A program made the position numbers and the translations under genes. From Dichetophora obliterata (Eukaryota > Arthropoda > Insecta > Diptera > Sciomyzidae), in contig OY986435.1 of assembly GCA_963920525.1 (NCBI GenBank), forward strand, positions 259,367,462 through 259,431,461: a DNA stretch of 64,000 nucleotides, in the 5' to 3' direction. Below, in pieces: positions 48,701 to 60,700 of the stretch; the stretch's first letter is position 1; every line of letters begins with the position of its first letter. The notes under the pieces were generated by a model. The model saw only the letters and a list, made by a program, of their open reading frames with translations. It was not told the origin of the DNA and made no database searches.

Positions 48701-51700
48701 TGATCGGACCTTATCAGTGTGGCTTCAGACCTGGAAAGTCCACTATCGACCAGATTTTCACGCTACTACAAATCTTGGAGAAAACTCAAGAAAAACAAGT
48801 TGACACCCACCATCTTTTTGTCGACTACAAAGCCGCCTTCGACAGCCCAATAAGGAAGCACCTGTACTCCACCATGTCTGAATTTGGTATTCCTGCAAAA
48901 CTAATACGACTTTGCAGGATCGAGGTTTCAGACAAGGTGATTCCTTATCGTGCGACTTTTTCAACCTAATGATGGAAAAGATCATCCGAGCTGCTGATCT
49001 GAGAAGTAGTGGCATCATATTCTACAAGAGTGTTATGCTGCTTGCGTATGCTGATGACATCGACATCATTGGCCATAATACGCGTGAAGTCAGTGCAGCA
49101 TTTTCCAGATTAGAAAGAGAGTCAAGTCGAATGGGTCTGGCAGATAAGACGAAAGTGAATGCAGATAAGACGAAATACTTGGTGTCAACAAACCAACAGT
49201 CCCAGCGTCTTGGAACCCACGTTACCGTTGACAATACCTCATTGGAGGTTGCAAAGAACTTCGTTTATCTGGGTTCAAGCATTAATTTAACGAACGACAT
49301 CAGCATTGAGATCAAACGAAGAATAACTCTTGCCAACAGGTGTTACTTTGGGCTCAGTAGGCAATTGAGAAGCAGAGCCCTCTCTCGACGAACGAAAATC
49401 ATGCTCTATAAATCGCTCATCATGCCCGTCCTACTTTACGCATCACAAACCTGGACGCTGAGCAGTTTAGATGAAAAGACTTTAGGAGCATTCGAGAGAA
49501 AGATTCTTCGTAAGATCTACGGACCAATCTGCGTCAATGGTGAGTATCGAATACGGTGGAATGATGAACTGTATGAGCTGTACGCTGACATCGACATAGT
49601 CAAGCGCATTAAAATCGAGCGGCTTCGCTGGCTTGGTCATGTTGAGCGCATGAAAGACGATGCTTCAGTAAAGAAAACATTCGATTCGGTACCCAGCGGC
49701 GGTCAACGCAGAAGAGGACGACCGCATCTTCGTTGGAAAGACCAAGTAGAGGACAACCTGACGAAGCTTGGAATTTCCAACTGGCGCCAGCAAGCGAAAG
49801 ACAGAAATGGCTGGCGCAAATTCTTAGATGAGGCCAAGACCGACATACGGTTGTAGCGCCAACTAAGTAAGTAAGCAAGATTGGGTGTTTTCTCTCGTTT
49901 GATCACTCTGTTAAAAATGCGATAGGGTATTTGTATTTCAGACAATTGAAGTAAATGATAACTTGTAGAACGCGAAATTTAACAGACTTTAAGAATCCTG
50001 CCAAAATAAATGGTGACACATAACTAAATTTGTCCACAAAACGTTGTTAAAGTTAAAACATTTAAAAAAAACTAAAATTTTCAATTACTTTACCAGTAAG
50101 TTTGCCAATTCGTTTGGTAAAAAATGGTCCTTATATTGTACATTATTCTTCTTTTTATTAAATTTAAAATTAAAAAAATTAAGCTAAATATTACGGAGTT
50201 ACATAACAAACAAACTATACATACACCTACCTAAAATCGGTTTTTTAACCACAAATCCCGATTTTGAGGGTATATTAAAAAAAGAAAGTATGCAGATATC
50301 TCATGTCTTACCAGGTCTACAACATCCATTATGCCAAGTTTTTCGATTTTTTCTAATTTTGTTACACCGTGTTACTGGCCCACGAAAAATTTAAAAAATT
50401 TTTTTTACTAAAGTTATTGTAAAGTGAAATTTTTCGTCACTTTTTAAATGAAGTCTTACCATTCGCAAAATAACTAACCGATTTAAATTAAACTCAGGTA
50501 TATCATAGAAAATGAAAAAAGGTCAGTAAGTTGTTAAGAAATTAAAGAAAAAAATTTTTTGCACAATTTTCGCCACGATTTTTTGTAAACAATTAATATT
50601 TTAAATTGTTCTGCGCCATTATAAGATCTTAAAATAATAAAAAAATAACAATGAATTTATAAAGAATCCAAATCTGTCGAGAAAAGTCTAGAGCAGCAAT
50701 TATTTTAGAAATTATGGCGAAATCAACACTGCTCCTCATAGCAAATTTTGTACAGAATACGAAAACAATGGTAGGTGGCATTCAAATTTTAAAGCAGTAA
50801 TCATGACCACACCTGTCAAACAGCGTATTTTGAATCGTATAAAATTTATATTTCTTTATAATTGGTTCTTAAGAGCATTAAACAAAAATGCAAAAATAAA
50901 TAAAAATAAAAAAAAATAATTTTTTTTGAAAGCGACAATGTAAAAAAAAATACATTTTTTCTGACGGGTGTGCAGCTCAATATAAAAACAAATTTAATTT
51001 CATAAATGTATTGCACTATAAGGTCGATTTCAATATTGAGACAGGGTGGCATTTTTTCGCAACTTCGCACGGAAAAGGTGCGTGTGATGGAGTAGCAGGA
51101 ACCGTCAAAAGATTGGCATCTTGTGCAAGCTTGCAAAGGCCAATCCATAATCAAATAACCACTCCAATTCAATTATTTCAGTGGGCGGAAGAAAATTTTG
51201 ATAACATCGTTTTTTAATTTTGTTCTATAACTGAACATGAAAAGGAAGAAGAAGAATTGCAAATTCGTTTTGCTAATGCTAAGACTATTAAGGGAACGCG
51301 ACTGTATCATTCTTTTCAACATATCGATTGCAAAAAAATTGCATGTAAACAAATCTCAAATTCGAACAATATTGTTGTTTATGAACTTCTGATAATAATT
51401 TTTGTAATACATGACACATTGTAAAAGGATTCGCCGAATAAACATTAATGTGGTAACAAATTTGCAAACAAATTATTATTTCGCAATTGATTCGCAAACA
51501 ATTTCCTCAGATTTCAAGAAAAAGTTCATGACGGCACTCAAAAAAAAGCATACTAAAATCAAAGACAATTTTACTTGTTTTAGCGCCAAGGAAAATTTTT
51601 TTTTTCAAATAAAAAATTTTTCTTTGGAAGAAATAATTTCTCTTTGAAAGAAAGAAATAAATTTCTAAACAAAAATAAAATTATTTCTTTCAAATAAAAA

Positions 51701-54700
51701 TTATTTCTTCCCATGGCAGAATAACCAGGTAGATGCAATTCGGAGAGCAAACAACAAGAAAGCAAAACATAGGCGTAAGTACAGGGTCCGCCATCTAACG
51801 TTTTTTTTCAGCTAATACTTATTTCGTGAATGGGAACACTTAGCTCATGTCTGATTCGACAGATAATTAGTTTTATCCTTCCGCTGAACGAATATGGTTG
51901 TGTATACGCTTGAACAACGCTGGGAAATATTGCGACATTACTTTGAAAATCATGGTAATGTTGCAGAATGTGTGCGAAAATTGGGTATGGATTTTGGAAG
52001 AAGATAAGCACCGTCAGCTCCGTATGTTCGTTATCTTGTGAAAAAAGTGAAAGAAACTGGCATCCTCATCGATAAACCAAAGCGTGAAAAGCCAAAAGCA
52101 GTGCGTACACCCGAGAATATTGCTGCTGTGGCATAAAGTGTGCGTGAAGCGCCATCAACATCAATTCACCGTCGTTCTCAACAATTGAACATTTCGGAGA
52201 CATCATTGAGACGAATTTTGCATAAAGACCTTGGTATGACGCCATACAAAGTCCCATTGGTTCAGGAGTTGAAGCCAACTGACCATCCAATACGTTTTCG
52301 CTTCGCTAAGTGGGCCTGCGATCGACTTACAGAAGATGCCGATTTTGCCAAAAAAAATTATCTTTTCAGATCAAACTCATTTTGATCTTGACGGGTATGT
52401 AAACAAGCAAAATTGTCGCATTTGGGGCACAGAAAACCCGCACGCATACATTGAAAAGCCGCTGCACCCAAAACGAGTCACTGTTTGGTGCGGATTTTGG
52501 TCCAGAGGCATAATTGGTTTCAACAGGACGGCGCTACGTGCCACACAGCCGAAGCTACACTCGATGTTTTACGCCCTGTTTTTGAAGATCGCATTATCAG
52601 CCGCAGAGCTGATGCCGTTTGGCCACCTCGGAGCTGCGATTTGACACCTTTGGACTATTATTTGTGGGGTGCCCTCAAAGATAAGTGTTACGCAGAGAAG
52701 CCAGAGACAATTGACGCTTTGAAGGACAATATTCGTGAAGCCATTGGTGAAATACTGCTGCACACAATCGATAATGTGCCTAAAAATTGGATTAATCGTG
52801 TAGGCTACTGCATGGCCAGTCGAGGTAGCCATTTGAATGAAGTTATTTTCCATTATTAACCGAAAGGATTGTACTTTCAAATAAAAAAGAAATTTGAGAA
52901 AATATCCAGTACTTTTTTTATAGAATTTTCAAAAAAAAGAAAGTTTTTTGGCGGACCCTTTATAATGTCACTATTGACAATTAATGTTAATTCTTTTAGC
53001 TATAGGGATGTATAAACTACTTGTAACCGTATAAATCAATTGAGTACCCAGATTTTATGTATGAACATGTAAAAAAACTAAACAAAAATCTTAAAAACTT
53101 CATAAAATGAGCCGTGTTTTAAGATATAATACATAATTAATTGTAGTTTGGCCTTAAATAAAGTAAATGAAAGTTTACTTTTAATATAATTTTCATTCGA
53201 CTACTTATTTCGATTGTTTAGTAACCAATTTGTTTGTGTAGCTATATACGGCCGATTTAAACTGTCAAAATATATTTTGACAAAAGAAATTGCTGTTGGA
53301 AAACATAAAATTTATTTAATGAAATTGACGATTGTTTGCTAATTTAATTGTGCTGGAACGAAAGCTAACAATTAATGATGTTTTCAAATTATCGCAATGG
53401 GAGGAAGTTATAGGCAGTCCAGAAAATCCATTGTGAAACTGAATAAATAAGTAAGTAAAATTGATAACATTTTCAAAATAGATCATTTTGACGTTATAAT
53501 TACGCCTTTGTTATTGTTTTGTTGTCGGAGAGAGCACATTTCTAGTGCATCTACCTGGTTGTTCTGCCATGATTTCTTCCAAAGAAAAATTTTTTCTTGA
53601 AAAAAAAAATTTCCTCGGCGCTAAAACAAGTAAAATTTTCTTTGATTTAAGTATGCTTTTTTCTGAGTGGGTGCATATAGAAAATGGAACGGCCAGTGTG
53701 AATTTGCTATTTAGCGCAACGAAATTTCATCATAATTTCTAAAATAATTGCTGCTCTAGACTTTTCTCGACAGATTTGGATTCTTTATGAATTGATTGTT
53801 ATTTTTTATTATTTAAAGATCTTGTAATGGCGCAGAACAATTTAAAATAATAATTGTTTACAAAAAATCGTTGCCAAAATTGACCTTAATTTCATTATCT
53901 ATGATATACCTGAGTTTCATTTTAATCGGTTAGTTCTTTTGCGAATGGCGAGACTTTATTAAAAAAGTGACGAAAAATTTCACTTTACAATAACTTTCGC
54001 AAAAAAAATTTTTAAATTTTTCGTGGGCTAATAACTTACTATGGTCATAGGCACATAATAAATCAAAATTAAAAAAAAACAATTTTTTCTTGGCGATTTC
54101 ACGAATTCTGACGCAACATTATTATAACACATTTTTCGCTTAATTGCAATCTAAGTTGTTACAAAATAAGCGTAAAATATATGCTTTTTTAGTTGAAATT
54201 ACGTTACAATTACGATTTATATCTGTATTGGCGACTCTTTTGCGACACTTTTACAACCCTTTTGTGCTAGCTGGGTTTTGTTTGATTATTTTTGTTGCTA
54301 ATACCTTATTTTGTGGGAAGATTTTATGTTGTATGTAAAGGCACCACACTATTCTTCAGTATTTTAGTGTAATTCATCTATTTATTTTGTTATTAATTTA
54401 TTTTGGTTAAAACATGTATGTTATTATTATAAGTGTTGTTATGAGGTTAGTGCACTTTAGAGATGTTTTAACTGTTCACTTAATTGCTGTTATTTTTTAA
54501 GCAAATATTTTTAGTAAACTTTAGTTTTGAAATAATTTAATTTTTTAAAGTGCTTGTATGGAATGTAAAAAGGTGGTTTTATCGCAAAATGAGTTCTTTG
54601 AAGTGTGTTCCGCTATTCCTAAAAGTGAAAGACTAGATAAATTGGTGAAAGAATATTTGTTCCAAAAGAGACTTGTTCCAAATTTAAAAGCTGTACAGAG

Positions 54701-57700
54701 CGAGCAAAACGTTGCAAATTTATAGAGCTGCTGGAACTTTGTACATACCGCTTAAAATTAACGCTATGCTAGTCAAATTTCTTGATGGTAATCGGGATGG
54801 TAATTGGTTAAAAACAGATCATAGATATGTAAGGACATTGGCATAAATTGTAATTTCATGTTCGCGCAGGGTTACGATGGTGCGGCAGCCATGAATGGTA
54901 CACTACAAGGAGCACAAGCGTATGTAGTATTTAAATACATTTTAAGTGGGGTACTCATAAAATGTTTGTTTCAATTAAAACTCTGTTTATTTAACTGTAA
55001 TTAAATAAGCATAATCTACTTTCGGCTGACGTAAATGCTTATTTTATTATTGTAACTTCATGTCTAAATAACAATTCGGTTAAAATTCAATATTTATGCT
55101 TTAGTTGCAAGAACTGAATGGAATTTGTCATTTCAACTCACTTTCCGTCTAAGCAATCTCAATTTATCCAAAACAACTGACCAGTATAATTACAGATTTA
55201 CGGATAAAAGGAGTAGTTGAAATATCCGCATTATTAATTCTGTCAATAGAATTTTTCTTGCGTTACCACCGAATTGCAACGATGTTTCAATATTCAGTTG
55301 CACCGCCACCAAAGTCAATTGCAACAGACGAATAGTCAATAAAAATAACTTACATGTGGTCACCTTAACCACAACGTCGCTTCTTACACGCTCACTGTGT
55401 TGCTCGTTCCTCATTTGTTCAATATTCGGTCGATTTCTAGTCGATTTTCTCGCTGCAAGTTGTTTAAGTGTTTTAAAGTAAAGAAATTAATTAAAAAATA
55501 TATTTTATCGAATATATAATATATATAACTTGTGCAGTCTGTATTTATTAAATTAATTTCTTCTTAAATAACTGCAAATGAACATTAAGAAACAACAAAG
55601 CAATCCTTGTTTCCGTCGTTTGATTTTTACACTCGCTATGTTGCTCGTCGCGCCTTTGTTTATGGTTCGGTCGGTATTCTCGCTGCAAGTGGTTGGTTAA
55701 GTGTTCAAAGTGAAGTGATTCAATTTTTAATAAATAAGACTTGTGCCGCTGAAATAAATCTAATTTATTTCTTCTTAAAAATATGCAAATTTGCAAAATT
55801 AGCAGCAACAAAGCATGTTTATTTTTCACACTCGTAAGTCGAAACGATGGGAAGACTCGGTTCATATAACAAACAGTTCTTTGTGCACAACCGAATAGCT
55901 CAAAAGCTTGTCTGCAGTTCCGTTCTCGCAACGGATTGACGCAATTAGCTCAATTGGGAAAATGGCGATTGTGGCAATTGCATTTAGAAAATTGCCGACA
56001 ATCGACAAAGTTAGTAGGGCAATTTTTCGGTTGCGGCGATGGGCTTAGTTCTGTGAGTGCACGTACTTTCATTGCGCGTCTAATTCACTAAACCTTTAAC
56101 TATCAAACTCATGCGATATAAGCTGTATTCGAAACGATTTTTGAGACCTTAAAATATAATATTGGTAAATTCTTCTATACTCCCAAACGACAGCTTATAC
56201 TGAAACAATGTGATAAAAAACATACTTGCCCTATTACAAAAAAAAAAAATTAAAAATTTCTTTCAACTAGATGGGTTATCATGGATCAATAAAAACTTAT
56301 CAAGAGCTATTGAAGCTTTAGACATCGCAACCAAATTTCGCAAAACCACAATATCGTCTCTTGCATTTCAACTTATAAAAACAATATATACTTTTGTTTT
56401 TTAAATTAAGTTTTTTTAAAAAATTTACTTCAAGAGATGTATTGAATTCCTGTCAAACACTTCTCTATTTATAAGTCTCTTGATTGAGTTGAAAGTCTAT
56501 CAATCGGCACGAAACTTTATAGTTTTTAATTTTATATCAAATTGACAGTTTTTAGCCTATGGCGTTAGCAATTTGAGCAAACATTTAATATACATATAAA
56601 AAATACCATTTGATTTATCGATATCAAAAACTGTCAATATTTTTTTTAATTAAAACGCACCTTGGGTAAGTCCTGGCTATGGGCCTGTCATCAGGTAATT
56701 AAATTAATATACCAGTCTTCCAGAAGTTTCTTGATCAAACCCGAAAATTATAGTTAGTGTTCACAAAATTCTTTGCCTTGGTTCAAAAATTATAAAATAA
56801 TGTATTGTGTCTATTGGTCAATTATCAGACGAGGCTTAGGAAGGCTGTAATACAGATTGCAGACGTTTTCGTATTGGCAATACGCGAAAGTCATTAAGGG
56901 TTTTTACAAACATAGATCTTTTAAATATGTTGTTGATTCAGATCCTTTAATAAACTCACACCGCAAAAATTCCTTAAGAAAATATTGGGGGTTGGAATTA
57001 GTTTTAAAGGTTTTCTAAGAGATGGCGTAACTATCAATAGATCGCATCGGGCACACCTGTGACTATATTCATTTCAAAGCACATTGTCTAAGCTTCATTT
57101 TTCAGTATGTGTCATTCCACTGAAGTGTAAACAACATATATTTTTTTCTCTGTGAACATGTCGACTTTCGTTCCAACAAAACGCAATTTGCGGGAAGGTT
57201 TACTTTTGTGCTTCCATTTGAAGAAAAAGGCGGTTGAAGCACAACGCACGCTTACTGAGGCTTACGGGGACTATGCTCCATCGATTTCTACTTGTGAGTA
57301 CTGGTTCCGTCGGTTTAAAAGTGGTGATTTTGATACGGAAGACAAAGAGCGTCCGGGCCAGCCGAAAAAGTTTGAAGATGAGCAATTGGAGGCTTTGCTC
57401 GATGAAGACCCGTGTCAAACCCTTCAAGAATTGTCAGAATCATTGGGAGTCGACTTATCAACGGTCGGCAAACGCTTGAAGGCCATGGGAATGATTCAAA
57501 AGCAAGGAAATTGGGTGCCGTACCAGTTGAAGCCGAGAGACGTTGAACGGCGATTTTGCATGTGCGAACAACTGCTTCAACGGCATAAAAGGAAGAGTTT
57601 TTTGCATCGTATTATCACTGGCGATGAAAAGTGGATCCATTACGATAATCCTAAGCGAAAAAAATCGTGGGGACCACCCGGCCATGCATCAACATCGAGG

Positions 57701-60700
57701 GCCAAGCCGAATATTCATGGCGCCAAGCTTATGCTGTGTATTTGGTGGGATCAGATGGGTGTCGTGTACTATGAGCTGCTAAAACCTAACGAAACCATCA
57801 CTGGGGAACGCTACCAACAACAATTGATGCAATTGAGCCGAGCATTAAAGGTTAAACGGCCGGAATATGCCAAAAGACACGACAAAGTGGTTTTTCAACA
57901 TGACAACGCACGGCTACATGTTGCAAGAACCGTCAAGGAAACGTTGGAGGCGCTGAATTGGGATGTGCTACCCCACCCGCCTTATAGCCCAGACATAGCC
58001 CCTTCCGACTACCACCTATGGCTTGGCTGAGCAGCGCTTCACTTCTTACGAGGATACCAAAAAATGGGTCGATTCGTGGATTGCCTCAAAAGACGAATCG
58101 TTCTTCCGGCGCGGAATCCATATGCTGCCAGAAAGATGGGAAAATGTTGTAGCTAACGATGGACAATACTTTGAATAATATACATTGTACCGTTGTTTCT
58201 AAATAAATGCTCAAAAACCGAAAAAAAACCTTTAAAATTAATTCCAAACCCCAATATTAACCAATAACTTCAGAGATGAAAAAATTTCTTATGCAGCAGG
58301 AAGATATATTTGAGGAAAACAGTTCATCTGCCATATATCGGATTCATAAAACAAAGCCCGAAAATAAAATTACTATAATTGCTGTGTTTTTCTTTAAAAT
58401 CCAGGTTAAGTTGAAATGTAAGTGCATATATATTTTGCTAAATTTTTAAAAAAGAATTGGAATAAATTAAGAAAAATTTATATCATTTTTAAAAATAAAA
58501 CTTTGAGAGGAATCGTAATTTGAAACAAAAAATACAGGTTTATAAAGTATTCTTTTGACAAAATTAACTTTAAACTTAAAAATCTTGTATTTTTTAAAAA
58601 TTTTCTGGTTTGACCGCCAAAAATCTTGTATGTAACACAAATGTTTACTAGTGTATCATATCGTTGAAAGGGCCGTAAACTTATATATCCAAAAAATCTT
58701 TGCAAAAAATCTACATAAAAATGATCACTGAAGGAGCGTGTTATGTGAAAAAACTGCCGGAAAACTCAAAGAAGCCCATAGCATCGCAGGGGGTCAAAAC
58801 AGACACCGACTCTTCATATATTTTTTTACTTGTTTTTGCATTTCCTATCGTTTAAAATCATAAAATAGTTTTTTCCGTCTCACTTGTATGGGATGGCTCA
58901 CTGTGCGTCGTGTCATTCGAAACAGAATTCAAAGCAAAAATTACATCGTTTCACCTACCCTCCCAAAAATCCACGTATTCAAGAAGACAACAGCTAGAAG
59001 ACAGCTCAAACATTATAACACAATACAACACAACATTAACCACTCATATTCAAGAACATTCAAGAACAACTTCAACACGGAGAGTAAATCGTTTTCAAAT
59101 CAATTAAACCACGATCGTTCGCTACCCGAACACTATTTATGTATAGATAAATAAAAATTCCCTAAATACAAGTTGAAAATGAGGACGAAACAGAAAACTG
59201 CATCATTAAATTAAATAATTGCACAAGCAAGATGCATTCCACTAATTTTATACAAATATTTACTATTTTGATGAAGAAATTATAATATGAAGTTATTATA
59301 TTCATTATTGTAAAATTTTTTAGATTTTACCCTTTCCATTATGCAACAAAGCCTTATTTTAGGGATTTATTAAGTTTTTGTTTTGGAGCCATATTTCCTT
59401 TGGCCTTATTTTACACAGCCTTCCATATAAAATAAGGTAGCAAATTCATACTGTCCTTAAGTGAATTTTCCAAACTCCAATAAATATTTATTTTATTATT
59501 ATGTTGATTTTATATGATTTAAATAAAAATTCTAGCTTTTTGATAGTTTAAAATCGCTTAACATTTTGAATTTGTATTTAAATCATATAAATAACATAAT
59601 AAATAACAAGGTCATTTAGATAAAACTTTAATATTTTCTTTTTATTTAAAGCTTGACAAATTCATTGCGCTTGAAGAACAAATAAGCAAATGGGAAACAT
59701 ATCAAGATTTTAGTGTTTGGCTGCGTTTGAATAAGAAAGGTTTTAAGAATGCGGTACTAAATCAAGTCGCCAAGTGGATAAGTCTCTTCAAGATGGATCT
59801 CATCGACAGAGTGAAGAATTCACTGAAGGTAAAAAGTTTAACGGTCTTAACCCTTTCAATACCGGCATTCTTAAAACTTGTTAGAATTGATTGAATTTTC
59901 CATCACTGATTAATTATTATATGGAAATAGCAAAATGTATCAAAGTTTTTAGATATCACCCAAAGGACTCTTATAACAGGACCTGCACATGTGTGCGGGT
60001 TGGTACTGAAACAACTAATGAAAAGAGTAAATCGGTAGTTCTTTTTTCTTCTCATTCTTTTCTTAATTCTTTCATTTAATCTCCTTTTAAATGCACCTAT
60101 TTTTATCATTTCCTTGTTCCTTCTTATCCCCTCTTATCCCCTATTTCACTCTGACGTGACGTATTTTTGAGAAATATAAACCCGACAATGAAAAAGAAAT
60201 CAAAAACAAGTGCACACAACAATAGAGAATAGTAAGAATAACGGTAAAATATCTTAAGTGTAGGAAACTATCATATATGTGAAAACCAAATGCGAGAACA
60301 TAGAAATGTACCCGCACAAATGTGTTAGTGGGTGCTGAAAGGGTTAATGATATTTTTGGAAGGAGTTGACTTTATGTCTTACCACAGGAACTTGAAGACT
60401 TTGTTGACGAGGCTAATATTGCACTGAAAATTGAATTGCAAAAAGACGACTTTGAAGGTCTTTTGAAGATTCTCTCTGTACTTAATACAATCAATGAAAA
60501 GCAATACATTTACGATTACATGTTCGAGCCATTGCGGGATATTGTCGATTTGCTGAAGTTGTACAACTATGAGTTCAAAGATGTCGTCCTTTCACAGGTA
60601 CTAAATGGAAGGTAGTCCATAAAAGCTGGTATTATCAGGGAAAAAATAATTTCTTTTGCAGCTAAATGAATTGCCCGATAAATGGTTAAAGGTTAAGAAA

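Larger units (their letters stand above)
47209..50371 (-). mobile_element. TIR element with TTA duplication, itself hit by a LINE
   Basis: The ends cacggtgtaaca and tgttacaccgtg are perfect inverses, and similarity continues about 140 bp inward (including 'ataccctcaaaatcgggatt'). The flanks are tta at 47206-47208 and 50372-50374. A TTA duplication suggests PIF/Harbinger-type insertion. Without the nested LINE it is about 1.5 kb. It carries a decayed minus-strand gene fragment, listed next. Confidence 0.68.
47114..54113. mobile_element. Foldback-type element with long terminal inverted repeats (outer element)
   Basis: The left arm starts gtcagaattcgtgaaatcgcc (47115) and the right arm ends with its inverse at 54112. 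Arm sequence continues on the left at 50375-50740 and 51526-51775, and on the right from 54112 down to about 53500. The right arm is a shorter version that lacks the left arm's 50740-51525. The left arm carries the coding piece at 50965-51390. Two younger elements interrupt it: 47209-50371 and 51782-52960. The terminal target duplication is unclear. Confidence 0.6.
39145..59651 (+). other. Dynein intron 12 (20.5 kb)
   Basis: Donor gtaaat to acceptor ttatttaaag. It contains only transposon-derived coding sequence, listed separately. 39145-40980 and 58255-59651 are AT-rich with nothing recognised. Confidence 0.8.
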
